From Aurifilum marmelostoma (Eukaryota > Ascomycota > Sordariomycetes > Diaporthales > Cryphonectriaceae): DNA of 64,000 bases. The DNA is taken from the NCBI GenBank assembly GCA_027559495.1, contig JAMXSV010000023.1, forward strand, positions 1,116,001 through 1,180,000. Reading direction: 5' to 3'. Below, in pieces: positions 1 through 12,540 of this stretch; position 1 is the first letter of the stretch; every line of letters starts with the position of its first letter. A program made the translations under genes and the position numbers. The notes below the pieces were generated by a model. It saw only the letters and a list, made by a program, of their open reading frames with translations, had not been told where the DNA came from and made no database searches.

Positions 1-556
1 AGTGCACCAAGAATCTAATTGCGGAACCAAGTTACGCGTCGTGCCCTTGCCAAGGGAGAGCCCTGTAGAGGGAGTATGCAGCCCCCTGTCGAACACCACT
101 GCCGGGTCTAGATTATCACAGTAGCAAGCAAGGGCTTCTAGCATCGTGGGTAGTAGGAATAATGCTGCTATTTGTTTCAAGAATCACAGTCTTCATCAAG
201 ACCAGCAAAGAAGAAGAGTAGTCGGGTCACACCATAATGTCTGAATCGCATTATCTCTCCCAAGTGCTTTGATGGGCACTTTCTATGTGATATCTCGAGT
301 TCTTCCCAACGCCTTTAGATGCTTTAGGAATAATATTTCCCCCCAGCCTAAGCACTGAAAACGCCCTTAAGAAAAAAGGAGCAGGAGGAAAAAAAAAAAA
401 AAAAGGAAAATAGAAAAAAAAAATAAAAATAAGACCTCATCATCCGTGATCCGCATCAGGAATGATATCACATGTACCAGACACCTCCTGCAAAAGTTTC
501 ATCTACCCTTCCGTCTTTCTTCACTTCTCATCCTATCATCCCAAGACAGGTTCCGT
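1..556. other. Intergenic: left edge to CRH gene 3' end
   Basis: I see no gene here. The stretch is AT-rich towards the right and has A-rich runs near 391-435 that lie just downstream of the minus-strand CRH stop codon, so they probably belong to its 3' flank. Confidence 0.6.
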
Positions 557-1767
557 CTAGATGAGCATCCAGGCAAGGCCCACAACGCCCAGCATAGCAA
601 CGTTGGGCACCCATGCAGGAGCAGCACCGGCAGTCACGACGGTCGAGCTGCTGGAAGACGACGACGAGGAGGTGGACGAGCCCGTAGAGGACGAGCCAGA
701 GGACGACGACGCGGTGGCGTTGGAGCCGCCCGAGACAGAGGCCGAGCCGGAGGCAAAGATGGCCCCGGAGGTGGTGGACGAGGACGACGACGACGTGGTG
801 TTGGAGGCGGCAGACGTCGTCTCGTTGGACGAGGTGGTGGTGACGGCCGTGCCCGAGGCGTTGGAGCTGCTCAGCTCGATGCTCTGGTAGGAGCCGGTGA
901 GGTCGCCGTAGGTGTAGGACTCGGCAGGGTTGTAGTTGACGATGCTGACGCTCTGGATGTAGGCGGTGAAGGGGGCCTGGGTGTAGTCGGTCTCGCCGCC
1001 GGCCCACTCGATGGTGCCCTCCGAGTTGGTGGGGTCGCCGCCGGCCCAGATGCCCAGCTTGACGCGCATGGGCGTCTGGGGGTAGTTGGTGCCGTCGACG
1101 GCGTCGGCGTAGTTGAGGGTGCGCACAGACTCGCCGTCGACGAGCCAGGTCAGCGTCTCCTTGGTCCACACGAGGGTGTAGTTGTGGAAGTCGGACTGCG
1201 AGTCCGAGATGGTCACGTCCTGCTCCCGGTCGTATGTCGTGGTGTTGCCCTTGCCAAAGTAGTTGGTCTGCACGTTGGTCGCGTCCCCGCCCAGGAACTC
1301 CCAGTCGACCTCGTCCAGATCGTCCGACTCCAGGATGGCCGTGCTCACGATGCCCGTCCCTGGTGCCGTCTTCATGACCACAGAGATCTCTCCAAAGAAG
1401 ACGTAGAAGTCGCTCTGCATCGTGGGCGCATCGCCCTGCTCGTTGATGGTGAAGGCGGCCCCGTTGGTGGCATCGTAGCTGACCGTCCCGTAGGTCATGT
1501 TCCAGTCACTGCTCTCTCCCTGGGTAAAGTCCACAGTGTACGAGCTCTGGTCGAGACCTGCATCTGAGGGACATGTCTCTTTTCTTGAGTGTTAGTAAGA
1601 CAAGGAACCCGGCTGAGGGGGACAGGCAAGGCAGGAAGAACGAGAAAAAGAAGAAGAAAAAAAAAGAACCAGAACTCACTCTCTGTGGGGTTGCACGAGG
1701 TCGAGGTCTGGGCTGCTGCGGTCGAGAGGAGGGACAGGCCCAGGGCGAGAGACTGAACAGAGCGCAT
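557..1767 (-). CDS. CRH-family GPI-anchored cell-wall transglycosylase (GH16)
   Basis: Two exons, 1680-1767 and 557-1578, with a 101-nt intron (GTGAGT donor, CTAAC branch-like site) give 369 residues. The family cross-links chitin to beta-glucan at the cell surface. Residues 1-20 are a signal peptide. The mature protein starts with the paired cysteines typical of CRH enzymes. The catalytic motif DEVDWEFLGG lies at about 118-127, with Glu119 as nucleophile and Glu123 as acid/base. After the GH16 domain (to about 250) comes a Ser/Thr-rich, probably O-mannosylated stalk, then a hydrophobic C-terminus (WVPNVAMLGVVGLAWMLI) that fits a GPI signal. No chitin-binding module is present, which fits the shorter Crh1-like members. 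The splice acceptor was chosen because it restores the conserved TCPSDAGL segment in phase. Paralogue identity is not settled. Confidence 0.9.
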
Positions 1768-4700
1768 CTTGACAAAGACGGTAGTGTTGTACAGTGAAAT
1801 AGAATGAACGAATGTGTGTGTGTGTGTATGTGTCGGTATGGCGTGCGTGTAGGATTTTGCTTTGTGCTGCTAACGAGAGGAAGGCCTTTCACACAACGAG
1901 AGAATGTGGCCAAGATGAAATGGAAAACTCGCAACAGACAGAAGAAGACTATTAGGTACAATACAGCAAGATACTTTTACAAACCCTCCCTCCTTATTAT
2001 CCAAGGAAAAGGGTACCGGCCATCCATTTATGTCAAACACCTGGCTCGGCGTCTGGTCCCCGCTTTTTTATTTTATTTGCCCGCTGGTCCATCCTGATGG
2101 AGGCCGCAATGCAGGTACTATCGAAACACCTCCTTTGGTATTGTTGACTCGCCCAATTCGGGATTGTGGGTTCGTTGGTGGTGATGGTGGTGATGGTGGT
2201 GTGGAGCCAGGGCGGCGGTCTCAGAGCTGCGTCAACTCACACCAGTAACCCCGGTCAGCAGTTCCATCCCCAGGGCCTCTTGTCCGGCTGAGGGACCCGT
2301 TTTTTCTTTTTCTTTCCTGGCCTCGAAGACGAAGGCCCAATCAACCCTGCGGGAGCTGCGCCCCCTCAAACGTCAGCCCAAAAATATCCCGGGCGGCTCG
2401 TCCACCAGGCCAAGATCCGGCTTACCGACGGGGGAGGCACATTCCTTTCCCAATACCACGTTGTATGTCCCTAGGAAGGAAGAAGAAGAAGAGAAAAGTA
2501 CTAAGCGCCACCCCTCGCACTTTCTTCTCTTCTCTCTGGCTGTCACTTAATTTCTTGGGTCGAGTGGGGGGGGGGGGGGGCGGCGGCGGCGGCTGGGAGG
2601 AATGCGGTGGACCCCATCTGCAGACGCGTGTGAGACCTCCTGCGCAGGGAGGCCTACCCAAACCTTGTGATGCTCGAGGAGGCTGACAGCGCTGCTGGGT
2701 CGTTCCGAGTCCTCCTCCTCCTCCTTCAGGGCGGTTTCGTCGGCCGCCCACGACCACCAACATGCAGGTAAAATTAAAAACAATTATAGGGGCATTTTTG
2801 GTGTTCTCGGTCATACCACAGATGCACAAATTTATCAATATGGATTCAATCAACGAGGCCATCGTGTGCGTGGCCGGACTCCTCCCCCGGCCCCCTTCGT
2901 CCTCCCCTACCCTACACGAGTCACCTTTTATTTTTTGTTCCTCTCCCAGGCTCCCCCCCCCTTCTGTGTTTCCCTCCAGGTTGGCCGAGATCTGAGCCAC
3001 CCGGAGCATCAACTATGCAGGGACGACCATACCACAGTAGATCCAAGAACGGCCCACAATTTACGGCTATGTCCTCAACTACAACCCTAGGCAGGCCCAA
3101 GCACGCCAAGTCAAACTCTTTTTTTCTTTCTTTCTTGGACGAGCCAGTTGCTTGAAACACGAGGTCCCAAGGAAAAGTCGTCCTTGCTCGTGGCGACTTG
3201 TTCACACCGATGATGGCTATGCTCGAGATCAATGCAATACACATCTCAGTCTCTGGGGATTGCGTGATGTGTAGGGTGTATTGCTGGAATGGTGGTGGCT
3301 TCGTGCGGCTATCCGGCACACATATTCTTTGATTTTTATCATTGTCACCTGACGGTCTATTTCACCCCATAATAATAATGTACACGCAAGCCGGTCCAAC
3401 GTCATGTCCTATGATAACGTATGCTCACTTCGATCGATTTCTACCTTGCGGCCAATCTTCTTCTGATCGTCACTATGAACAAGTGAGCACTCCCCAGCCC
3501 TCTTCTCCCCCCCCCCATGTCAAAGTTTGCATCCCGCCGTTGACTGGGCAGCCCCCGAAACCATGCGATGCTCCTGGAATGTCCGCCAGCGAGTCACGAC
3601 GCGGGCGCCCTTGGGGGCGGTGCACTATGATATTAATTCATTGCAGGTCAGCATCGGATATTCTGCCCCTAAATTTTGCATGACTAAATAGAATGGTCGA
3701 GATCAATGCCTATAATCATTTCCTGTCACGACGCCGCCGTCATCACACAGCGTCGATAATTAGTCTGGTCCGTAAATACGTTCGCTCGTCGCACTCCTCT
3801 TTGCGGGCCTCCTGTCCATTCCTCGTGAGATCACCACCTGGTAGACTGACCAATCTGCAGGAGCAGCAATCTGCGCCATAAGCTGCTTTGCCGTACATGT
3901 GGCTGATTATGCTGGCCAGCAATTGAATAGGATGCCCCCCCCCCTCCCCTCCCCAAAAGGGATCCCAGGGGTGAGCTTCTTTGCTGCCAAATATCGCCGC
4001 ATCCGACTCAACATTGATCGTGATCAATTTCTGCAGTCCTGCGGTTACTGTGCCGTAGACCGACTTTGCCCCTCCCGAGGCCTTGCTTAGTCCAGGCATT
4101 TTCAACTATGGCGCCATCTCTGGCATGCAACCATAACACGCGTCTCGTGGGGAATCAATATCCTCCTTGCGGGGAGGATCTCTCTTTGCGCAGCTGGCAC
4201 TACGTGTCATGGCCTCCATTCCAGTGATGAATGAGGCGCTTCAACGGGGGGCTCATTTCCGCAGATCGTTGTCTGATTGTGAGCGGGTGGTGGTGTATCC
4301 TGTTCGGTCCCATCGATCTTCTCAATGTTGTGTTTTCGCAGTCTCTGTGCCATCGAGGGTAGTCGTGAGTTTGCTACTTCAGCCTCCTCCTGGTCTGTCC
4401 CAGGATTCAAGATTCGTATGAGGCAGCATCCTAATTGATCCGTTGGGAACCAGAATGTTTGCTCCTCTGGTTCCAGGCACCATTCTTTCTAAGCTTTCAC
4501 CTTCTCGAGATTGTTAATTAGTATCTGTCAAACGACTTGCGCGTGAAGCCGTCCATGGATCAGCCTTCAAAGTCCTGTCCATTGATCACAATCGAATGAC
4601 CGATATCAAACGTCTCGTCCATCGTGCCCTTCCTTTTCAGAACCTAGCTCACATTTTCTTTGGCATCTCCAGATCCAACTGACTGATCTCACCCTTGTTT

Positions 4701-5183
4701 ACTCCTAATCCTAATACTTACTTGAGATTATGCCTGCACTATTCTTCCTGACAGACTGTGTTTACTTGTATAAGAGCCGCCGACAAGTCGTAGCCGACCT
4801 AGATGCATCATCGAGACACGGCCTCAACAAGCGAGGGCAAGGTTACTAGGTATGCAAAACGTCTTAGACAGCTGAGTTCACCCGGTGAGTGACTCTTCGA
4901 CTTCAGAAAGCACTGCTTGTTCCAAACAACAAAGTGCATGATTGTTAATACTCCTAAGTCTACTGTAAACCCTGATCAGGAAAGGGAATTTCTTGATACA
5001 TATCTAGGAACCGCACCACCATCCTGTTTTAGGCCCTAACTTCGCGCAATTCCTCCATGAATCAACCAGGTGATGCGGTCAAAATTCTCGCTTTGGTGGG
5101 AGATAATGGGAAGCTAACATTCTGCAAAAAAGTCGACCAGCCCATGTGGCACCACTCCAACCCCGAACGCGCCTCCAGCAAAA
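1768..5183. other. Intergenic, 3.4 kb, no supported gene
   Basis: It holds a short TG repeat (about 1814-1828), a 15-base G run (2566-2580), pyrimidine-rich tracts and several open frames whose predicted peptides are low-complexity or match no family I know. The longest plausible one (minus strand, about 3743-4105) has no recognisable domain. Confidence 0.55.
2566..2580. repeat. Poly-G tract (15 G) followed by CGG repeats
   Basis: An uninterrupted run of 15 G is followed by four CGG units. It is one of several G/C homopolymers of 13-16 bases in the intergenic DNA of this window. Confidence 0.9.
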
Positions 5184-5270
5184 GGTCGTGCTGAGAATCG
5201 AACTCAGATTATTGGAAGTAATGAAAGACATCATCAGAATCCAATGTGATAACCATTACACTACACAACC
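5184..5270 (-). tRNA. tRNA-Gln (anticodon CTG) with a 16-nt intron
   Basis: Read on the minus strand, the acceptor arms GGTTGTG and CACGACC pair over seven positions (one G-T). The D arm has the form TAGTGTAATGGTTATCACA, and the T arm is CTGAG TTCGATT CTCAG. The anticodon stem TTGGA/TCCAA flanks the loop with CTG at tRNA positions 34-36 (plus-strand 5235-5237). A 16-nt intron (5218-5233) sits after position 37, the canonical site, leaving a mature body of 71 nt. The CCA end is not encoded, as in eukaryotes. Amino-acid identity follows from the anticodon and from the resemblance of the 5' half to fungal tRNA-Gln. Confidence 0.93.
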
Positions 5271-6039
5271 GTCTACTTGGATTGAAAATCGCGTGTGTAA
5301 AAAAGTCTTATCAACCATGAGTCATTGTGGCCTGTGGGGATGATTGTTAACCGGCACCCGTTCTTGAACGGAATGCTTGATTATATGTCTCGAAAATCCC
5401 GAAAACAGACCTGATTCAATATTGTGAATGCTGTGACCTGGTGCTAGAGATGGCTATTCTCGAATTCTATCAGGCAAACTGACGCTGGTGTCGTTCCTCC
5501 AAGGCCAGGTTTCTTCCAATCTTCTTCCTCTTTAATTCGTAATAAGGATTGATGCTGCGTCTTTCAGGGAGAGATTTGAGCAAGCGTGCACACATATACA
5601 TTCAATTTGATAAAAGACATCCTGGATAAGACCTTTAGAATCATTTTATGGAAGTTCCTCGCAATCACCGTGGTCCTCAAAATGTTGCTTGAGTTCAGGC
5701 GCTCCCCTAATGGGAAATCCGCATGCCTGACGATTCATCTTGTGTCTATTGAGAATGCCATCATCTATCTACTTAAGTATCTATCAATGAGAAGTTCGTA
5801 TGGGCTAGGTCTATACTGCCTTTGTCTGCGGCATGCCAGTAGAAACAGCCAACCACTTTGCGGTCGACTCGCGTGATCCCGGGATCGGTTTGCTCCCTCC
5901 CCGGGGTAACATTGTTCTCCGTGTGGATGAAGCTTGACCTTGCGAGACGTAGTAATGAATGAATACGGAACGAATAAAATCCTAGCCGCCGGAAATCGCT
6001 GCCATAGCGCCAGGCTATCGTGCACGAGGTTCCAGTGCT
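5271..6039. other. Intergenic, no gene seen
   Basis: AT-rich DNA between the tRNA and the receptor gene's 3' end. An open frame at 5586-5876 (+) has no recognisable family and is treated as chance. Confidence 0.55.
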
Positions 6040-7734
6040 TCAGCCGTCATCTCCAGCACCACTGGGCTCTTCCGGACAATTTCGCGTGTGTGATGTCGAT
6101 GGTGGACTTTCTGTTTCCTCTTCCTGCTGCTTGTAGTCACTCTCCACATCGATAAATGTCTCTCGCGTCACCATGATACCATCGCCGGCTCGAGTATTTG
6201 TCCTCGCTGCGGGTGGCACTGCCAGGCCTAGGTTGTCCTGAGGCAGCTTTCCCAAGGAAAAGGTCCCATCGCTCGAGATGAAGGTCGACATGCGCGGTTC
6301 TGGATGCTGTTGAGAACCAAAGTGAGCTGGGTCAGAGGGAGGGGGCGCCTTTGGATCTGATAGATTCAACAGGCTGTCGTTCCAGACCTCCTCCATGTCC
6401 CGATCCGCCAGACAGTAGATTCTGTAATGACCACCTGGGGATGCAGCTGTGGACGACCTTCTCGTGCTCCTCACCCCTGTGGTGCTGACAACGCGGTCCG
6501 AGTGAGTCCCCCCGACCGGGGTCAATACGTCGAGCCAGGGACGAAGTAGGACACCACACGGGAGGATGATGCCAATGTTGACCTCGATAACGTTGGTGTA
6601 CGCAACGATAGAATACTCTTCGGTAGCATGTGCACTGGATGGTGCGCTCCTGAGCATCGCCATGCGGACGATAGCCGCCGAGATAGTGCTGCTCACAAGA
6701 AATCAGCGCGAGACACGAATGTCATACTTGTTCAGTGGGTAAAGAGTGGGATCTCACCATATTCCACAGGCTGATAGACAAATCAGTGCGCGTCTGACCC
6801 TCCTGGAAGTATTCGAGTCCCGATCAGCCGACGTTTTCAAGCCCCGTTTGGCCAGCATGGGAATCAGAATGACAATGAAGTCTATCGGGATTCCAACCAC
6901 AGACAGGACTGTCCAGACCGGGAGGCTCTGGACGCATTTGTCGGCGAATTTGGGAGCAAGCGTGGCCATTGGGGTACACGCGAGTGCGTCGAGGATGATT
7001 GCAGCCAGACACCAGACCTGCACCAATACCAGGAGCCATAGACAGGTAAGTCGTAACCGGGTGATGGGGAAGATCCACCGATACAGCAGGATGACTGAGG
7101 CTCTCGTCATCGTCCGCGCCAGGTTATATGCCATCTGTGCTGCCAACATGAGCTGGATTCTGCGTCAGCCAAAGGTGTTGTGTGTTTTCTCTATTCACCG
7201 AAAGAGTAACGCACGCCCAGCTGCTTCTTTATATCGTGCTCATCAGTCACCTCCGTGTGGCTGGCGAGACCTAATTTGGATTCTTCGTCTGTCAGATTTC
7301 CATATTCTAAAATCAACGAGGTGAGAACGTAGGAAAGAAAAAAAAAAAAAAAAAAAAAAAAAAAAGATGGGTCGATAGTGCATACGAAGAATCGTCGTGG
7401 TCACGAGGGCAATGTTCAAAATCTGGAGGAAACGATCAGTCCACTAAGGTTGTCGAAAGGGATCAAGTACTCTTGAACATACCTGTGCACATCCCATCAA
7501 AAAGTCGTCCTTTCCAAAGGCTTTCCTTTTGTGGCGTAGGCGAGAGTACAAAAGCAGCATGACGAGGACCGTTGAAGCTGCTATCAAGGCAGCAGATACG
7601 CCGACCATAGTCAGGACTGGAGACTGCGGATTAGTACCAGCAATCTCGTCTGCGCGAGAGATGTTTATCAGTTGTCCTTTTGGCATGGAGAATGCCGGTG
7701 ACTGTCGATTGTTCGCTGCGGTAGGAGCCATCAT
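6040..7734 (-). CDS. PTH11-type fungal rhodopsin-domain membrane protein
   Basis: Five exons (7483-7734, 7386-7422, 7215-7306, 6758-7152, 6040-6691) join in phase to 475 residues. Proteins of this type are fungal seven-helix receptor-like proteins at the plasma membrane; a few sense host surfaces, most have no known ligand. Seven hydrophobic segments are visible: one in exon 1 (about 41-66), one across exons 1-2, three in exon 4, one spanning exons 4-5 and one early in exon 5 (ending near GIILPCGVLLRPW). A charged tail of roughly 150 residues follows. There is no CFEM domain in front, unlike PTH11 itself. The last acceptor could be 6691 or 6688. Intron 2 carries a run of 28 T. The divergent loops leave the subfamily uncertain. 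Confidence 0.82.
7338..7365. repeat. 28-base A/T homopolymer inside an intron
   Basis: 28 uninterrupted A on the plus strand (T on the sense strand) fill about a third of the 79-nt second intron (7307-7385) of the rhodopsin-like gene, between its GTATGC donor and TTTTAG acceptor. Confidence 0.92.
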
Positions 7735-10418
7735 CTAATTACTTCTCTGCAAGGTGATGACCGTCTTGCAAATCAACAAGATGCAGACAATGTTTTGTCT
7801 GCGAGTTGAGGGGGAACATTCTGGACTTGAGGACTTGTATCTCGAATATGGGGCAAGGGCTCAAGACATTCGCCACGATTCTATGACTTAGACGCAATAG
7901 CGACCTGTCCCCGATAAGGCTGGCAGCGCCCTTTCGCTTTCGGCTCAGGGCGCGTCCCTACACACGAGGCTGCACTCAATAGGCTAGAGCTATCCTCTGA
8001 TGCAGTCAGCACTCGTCATACCTAAAGAGTCAGGTTGGTCGTCTGCAATCAGCATCTTGGGGCAGCCCCCGTGGTACCAGGACCTGCGCAGGCGACAACA
8101 GTATCCTCTTCTTCTTTTTCCCTCCCCCGAAGATCTCCCGGACTATCGGGATCATGGATTTGTCTTTCAGATGAGCATCCCTGCTATAAGATCAAGATTG
8201 CACCAAGCCTTATTGTGTTCAGCTAGCCAGCCGCCTGCAGTCTGTGATGGAGTATCATCACACGGCAAGCCCAATGATGATATTAGTTGTGAACCTGAGC
8301 GGCATCCGAACACGTGATCCAGGCCATCGGCTCATGATGTAGGGTTCTGCAAGTGAGCGTGGTGTGGTAGTCAAGCAATATTATATGATCTCGTGCTGGT
8401 GTTGGGAGGCTGTGGCGATCGCTTGGTATAAGAGCGAATCTCACATGGCGTGAAGATGGAGAGCATCAACGGAGCAGTGTTGAGAAAATTCAGCAGAATA
8501 TTATACCCACAGCCGACCTTGGGGGACCCTGAGGCTCTCTCGGTGTCGCCCTGGCATCACAGAGCATGACATGTTGGGGAAACGTCAAAAATGCAGCATG
8601 ATGTGTGCTCAGGTATGCGTGAAGCCATTTGGCCACACTATAACTACAGCCTTTATGAAGCTCTATTCTATAAAATCAGTGAATTGTGTGTTGCCACATC
8701 ACGGGATCATCTCGTGTCGAGAATCGGTGTCCGCTCATTAAGTATATGACTACCCTATTCGACCTCGGCATATAAGTTTTCCGAACCGGGCAATTTGGGG
8801 TCATGAGGTCGAGATTCTTGCAACATGATTGCCGCCCTCGTCAAAAGAGAGAGGTGTTGAGACGGGAGGATGCATAAGACATTGCATTCGCCCTGCTTCA
8901 AACAGGTGCCGAGTGTGTCCAAGGCTCAATCATCGAGATACTTCACCCGAACTAGACTGCGATTCTGGTCTGCTTGACCCCTGGCGGATCTTGCCCTCCC
9001 TGCCACCTTGCCAAGCAATCAATAGCACCGCGAAATGGAGTCACACGGACCGGCCCATTGCACGCCGGGGCGTCAGCAAGGGCTCCCCCCACGACCTGCG
9101 ATCTCGCCCCCCCTCCCCCAAAACACGCAACATCGACCACCTAGTCCCTATTTGCAACCAAAGGGCATCGTTTGATAATCTCCTGCATTAGGGTTCAGGC
9201 CCTGCTCAGCTCTGAGAAGAAAATTCTTCACTGCAGAGTCGGCTTCTCACAGGTTGCACTGCCGCGGAAATGTAGTCACGCGAGACGCAAACAGGCTGTA
9301 GAGAGAGCCCTTGCCCGACGATGGCGTTCTCTGAGGTCATACATAGGCTCTGTATTTCGCATTGCGCGATGGCCGCCCTTGGATATTTCTACCTAGGTGG
9401 TGCGTGGAGACTCAGGCTTTGGAAGGAGAGAGGAGGAGACACAAGGCCGGGGGGCCGATCAGGACGACCCATCTCCACCGTCATAGCAAGCGATATCCTT
9501 CTGATCAAGTGGAAGAGAACTTTAATGCTAGGCTTCCTTGTCATGCGAAACACGGCATGCCAAATATCACTGGAAAATTCAAGCTGCGGCGAGTTCCGGG
9601 GGGGGGGGCATAAGTATTCTTACCTCTGATGGAATCACTCGTGGCATTGCAGTGCTGCTCATGCTGCCTTGCCAGAATCATCAACATTACGAGGAGTATG
9701 AGCTGGCCTACATCAATCTATCAAGATGAAAACTCGCAGTCATGCTCCATGTTACTGTCGCAGCAACCATACTGACCGCCCACCCCCCCAAATAAGAACC
9801 ATGGCATGTTGGAGGGATAAACAAAGGCTTGATTCATTCGGCTGTGTAGCCTAGTCTCTGGAATGCAACAAGATCATAAACGTGCGGCCTGCCATTGGAA
9901 TGTCAGATGTGATCCGCCGCCTCCCTTTTGTTGTGCCATCGCTGGCAGATTGGTATCTGATTTCACTCCTTTGCGCCCGCGCTATGCTTGTTCATTGCGT
10001 CGTTCTCCCGCCGTATATCAAAGGCGTTCTGTTATGGTATCTCCAACAATATGATTCCAACCTCATCATCTCTTGCAAGTTGGCCCTCCACCGCGACGCC
10101 AATTTCGTGCTTCGGTTGAACCTTTTGGTCATGCGCAAAAATGCGGTCCACTCGTGAGAAAATCCCCCATTCTGACGTCCTCAACTATAGGGAAATTCGC
10201 CCTTTCTTGATTATATCGTCGGGTAGAGAATTGTCGTGCTCGGATTGGGGGGGGGGGTTTGCGGTTGGTCAACGTTCCTCTGGGCATGCATGAACGACCT
10301 AGATCCTGGGATAGGGTGAGGCCGACTCGCCATCAGATATTTCCATGTGGAAACCAAGGGGCCGACAACGTCCTGGAGGTATATCGTGATTGATTTCTTG
10401 CCAAGCGGACCCTTCGTC
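7735..10418. other. Intergenic, 2.7 kb, no supported gene
   Basis: It contains the upstream region of the receptor gene (read leftward) and the 3' flank of the next gene. Open frames of 60-120 codons occur on both strands, but none shows a conserved motif or a convincing splice structure. G/C homopolymers occur near 9598-9608 and 10249-10257. Confidence 0.55.
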
Positions 10419-12540
10419 TCAACCCCAGCCGAGCATCTCAAGGGTATTCCTCGTCTCCAGACCGCCGAGCCCAGCAAGGCCGAGGGAGCGGACCTGGGAG
10501 CCCTTTCTCAGACGCTGCAGGCCCACAGCCACCTTCCAGCCCTCCTCCTCGCTGATGACAAACATGTATCGCTTTCCGTCCTGGTCCCGGACCGTCGCTC
10601 GCAAGAGGTGAAGTCCCCTGGCCTTCCAGTCTCCGGTCTGTGCGGTGTTGTCAGTACGGGTCGAGCCGGATGCCACACTAGAGGCGTCATTGCTGCTGAG
10701 GTTCGAGGGGTCAAAGGTGGACGCGCAGTCGCCAAGCCGACAGGAGCCCCTGCAGGATGCCAGCACCTCGGCGAGGTAGGTATCCGCGTCGTCGCCGAGC
10801 AGCGTCTTGGGGTTCCCCCTCTCCGCGGCGCGCAGCCGGACGCTGCCTCCCGTCGTCTTGGCGAAGAAAGCAGTACTGATCTTGTTCAGGGCAGGGGTGG
10901 TCTGTCTGGTTTTGGACGAGGAAGAACCGGTAACGGGGGACGGGGGAGAATTCGCAGCAATCGCACAAGCCAAAAAGTGCACGGGACACCATACCTCTAC
11001 CAATTTGAGGGTCCAGGCCTTGACGTCCCACTCCCGCTGTGCCACACCCCGGACGTCATCATCGATGAAGAGGCCCTCGGTGGTGATGCGGAGGATGAGG
11101 CCGTCGGTGACGGAGCCAACGCCCGAGATGAGCTGGGAAGCGGGCGTCTTGGCGAACTGGTTCATGAAGCAGTAGACCGCCTTGATGACGATCTTGTCCG
11201 GGTCCTTGGTCGAGTATGGACCCCGCACAGATGGCGGCGGCGTCGTACGCGCCGTCGACTGCGACGGGGCCCACGACGATTCGGACAGGTCCGAGTTGGA
11301 GGCCGGGCGGCCTGGGGCCTTGGGCTTGTCATATGGTCGGTACGAGTAGGCCTCCTCCTCGGTGCCCACAAAGGTCCGCGCCGTGGGTGCAGGTGGCTTC
11401 TTGGTGGGGGGAGTGAGGGGGGGGGCGGCGGGTGGTGGTGGTGGTGGTGGGGGGTTTCCTGCTTGCGGCGACACCGTGGGTGGCTTTCCGTTTGGCCACG
11501 GGTTTGTCTTTTCGCCAATGCCAGAGTAAGCATACGAGCTGGAAACGCGGGACTGGCTGGTCTCTTCCTCCCTGCGCCTCCCTCTCTCTCTCCTTCTCCT
11601 CCTCGAGCTTCTTCCGCCGCTCCTCACGCTCTCTTACCAGGCGCTCTCTAAGCTCCTTTGCCCGGGCCTCCTTGGCCTCCCTGTCCGCCTTGTCCTTGGC
11701 CTCTGCCTCTCTGCGCGCCCTGTCGGCCTCCCTCTGTGCGCGCTCGCGGGCCTCCCTGTCCCTGAGCTCCTTGAGCCGTGCGGCCGCGTCTGCCCTGCGC
11801 TTCTCCTCGGCCTCCTTGGCCCTGCGCTCTTCCTCCTTGCGGCGGACCTCTTCTCGGGCCTTCTCCCACGCGTTCCTGGGTGTGTCTGCCTGTGGCTTAG
11901 CTGTGCTCGGCTGTGGTGATGGTTGTGTCTGTGGTGGTGGTGGGGGTGGAGGCCTTGGTGCATCAGGCTGAGCCTGAGCCTGAGGCTGAGGGGGAGGTCG
12001 CTGATACGACCCAGCTGGTTTGTTCGCACTGGGCTGCGACCCACCTGGGGGGACGTGAGCGCTCGGAGGCGGGCCTGCGTTGGGCGGAGGAGGACCCTGA
12101 CCAGCGCCGTGGGCACCGGGCTCAGCACTACCGAACCCGCCACTGCCTGGCATGGATCCCCCACCGCTGTAGAAACCACCTTCTGAGGCCCGGCGGCCTG
12201 AGCCGTCCGACGCCTGTCGGCCGAGCGACCAAGCTCCCAGCCCGACGGCCACCACGAGCAGCATCATGCCGGCGTTGCCCATGCCCTGAAAGTTGGCCCA
12301 CCATGCCTGGAAGGCCGGTGCCATGCTCTGCGCGAGGACAACCACGATGAGGGCGGAGGCGAAGCCGGCAATGAAGCTGTTTGTGTTGGTCCGCAGCGAG
12401 GGCAGGTAGAGGAAGCCGGCGCCGGCCGAGTGTTCGGGTATGATAAAGACATCGTATTTGCCCGGTGGCAGGCCTGATCCTCCAGCTGTCGTCTTGGGTG
12501 CCTCACCGTGGGGCGGAGGCGGCGGGGGAGGACTGGCCAT
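10419..12540 (-). CDS. Conserved Pezizomycotina proline-rich/coiled-coil protein, function unknown
   Basis: Two exons (11638-12540, 10419-11552) with an 85-nt intron (GTAAGAG donor, CCAG acceptor) give about 678 residues. The N-terminus has a conserved-looking segment (GKYDVFIIPEHSAG, about 27-40), then two hydrophobic stretches (about 53-72 and 88-106) that could be membrane helices. Next come a Gly/Pro/Gln-rich linker and a long charged Arg/Glu/Lys/Ala coiled coil (about 220-300). A second proline-rich region leads to a C-terminal globular domain with GLFIDDDVRGVAQREWDVKA and GLHLLRATVRDQDGKRYMF, ending in MLGWG. The layout resembles a protein I associate with many filamentous fungi, but I know no function. 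A 114-nt in-frame stretch (about 10871-10984) starting with GTATGG might be a further intron. Confidence 0.75.

Noticed and set aside
446..1567. Long plus-strand open frame (373 codons) opposite the CRH gene
   Set aside because: It is the antisense shadow of a GC-rich gene: Gly/Arg/Val-rich, no domain, while the minus strand encodes a complete GH16 protein.
3743..4105. Minus-strand open frame of 120 codons
   Set aside because: I considered a small secreted protein or hydrophobin, but there is no signal peptide and the cysteine pattern does not fit.
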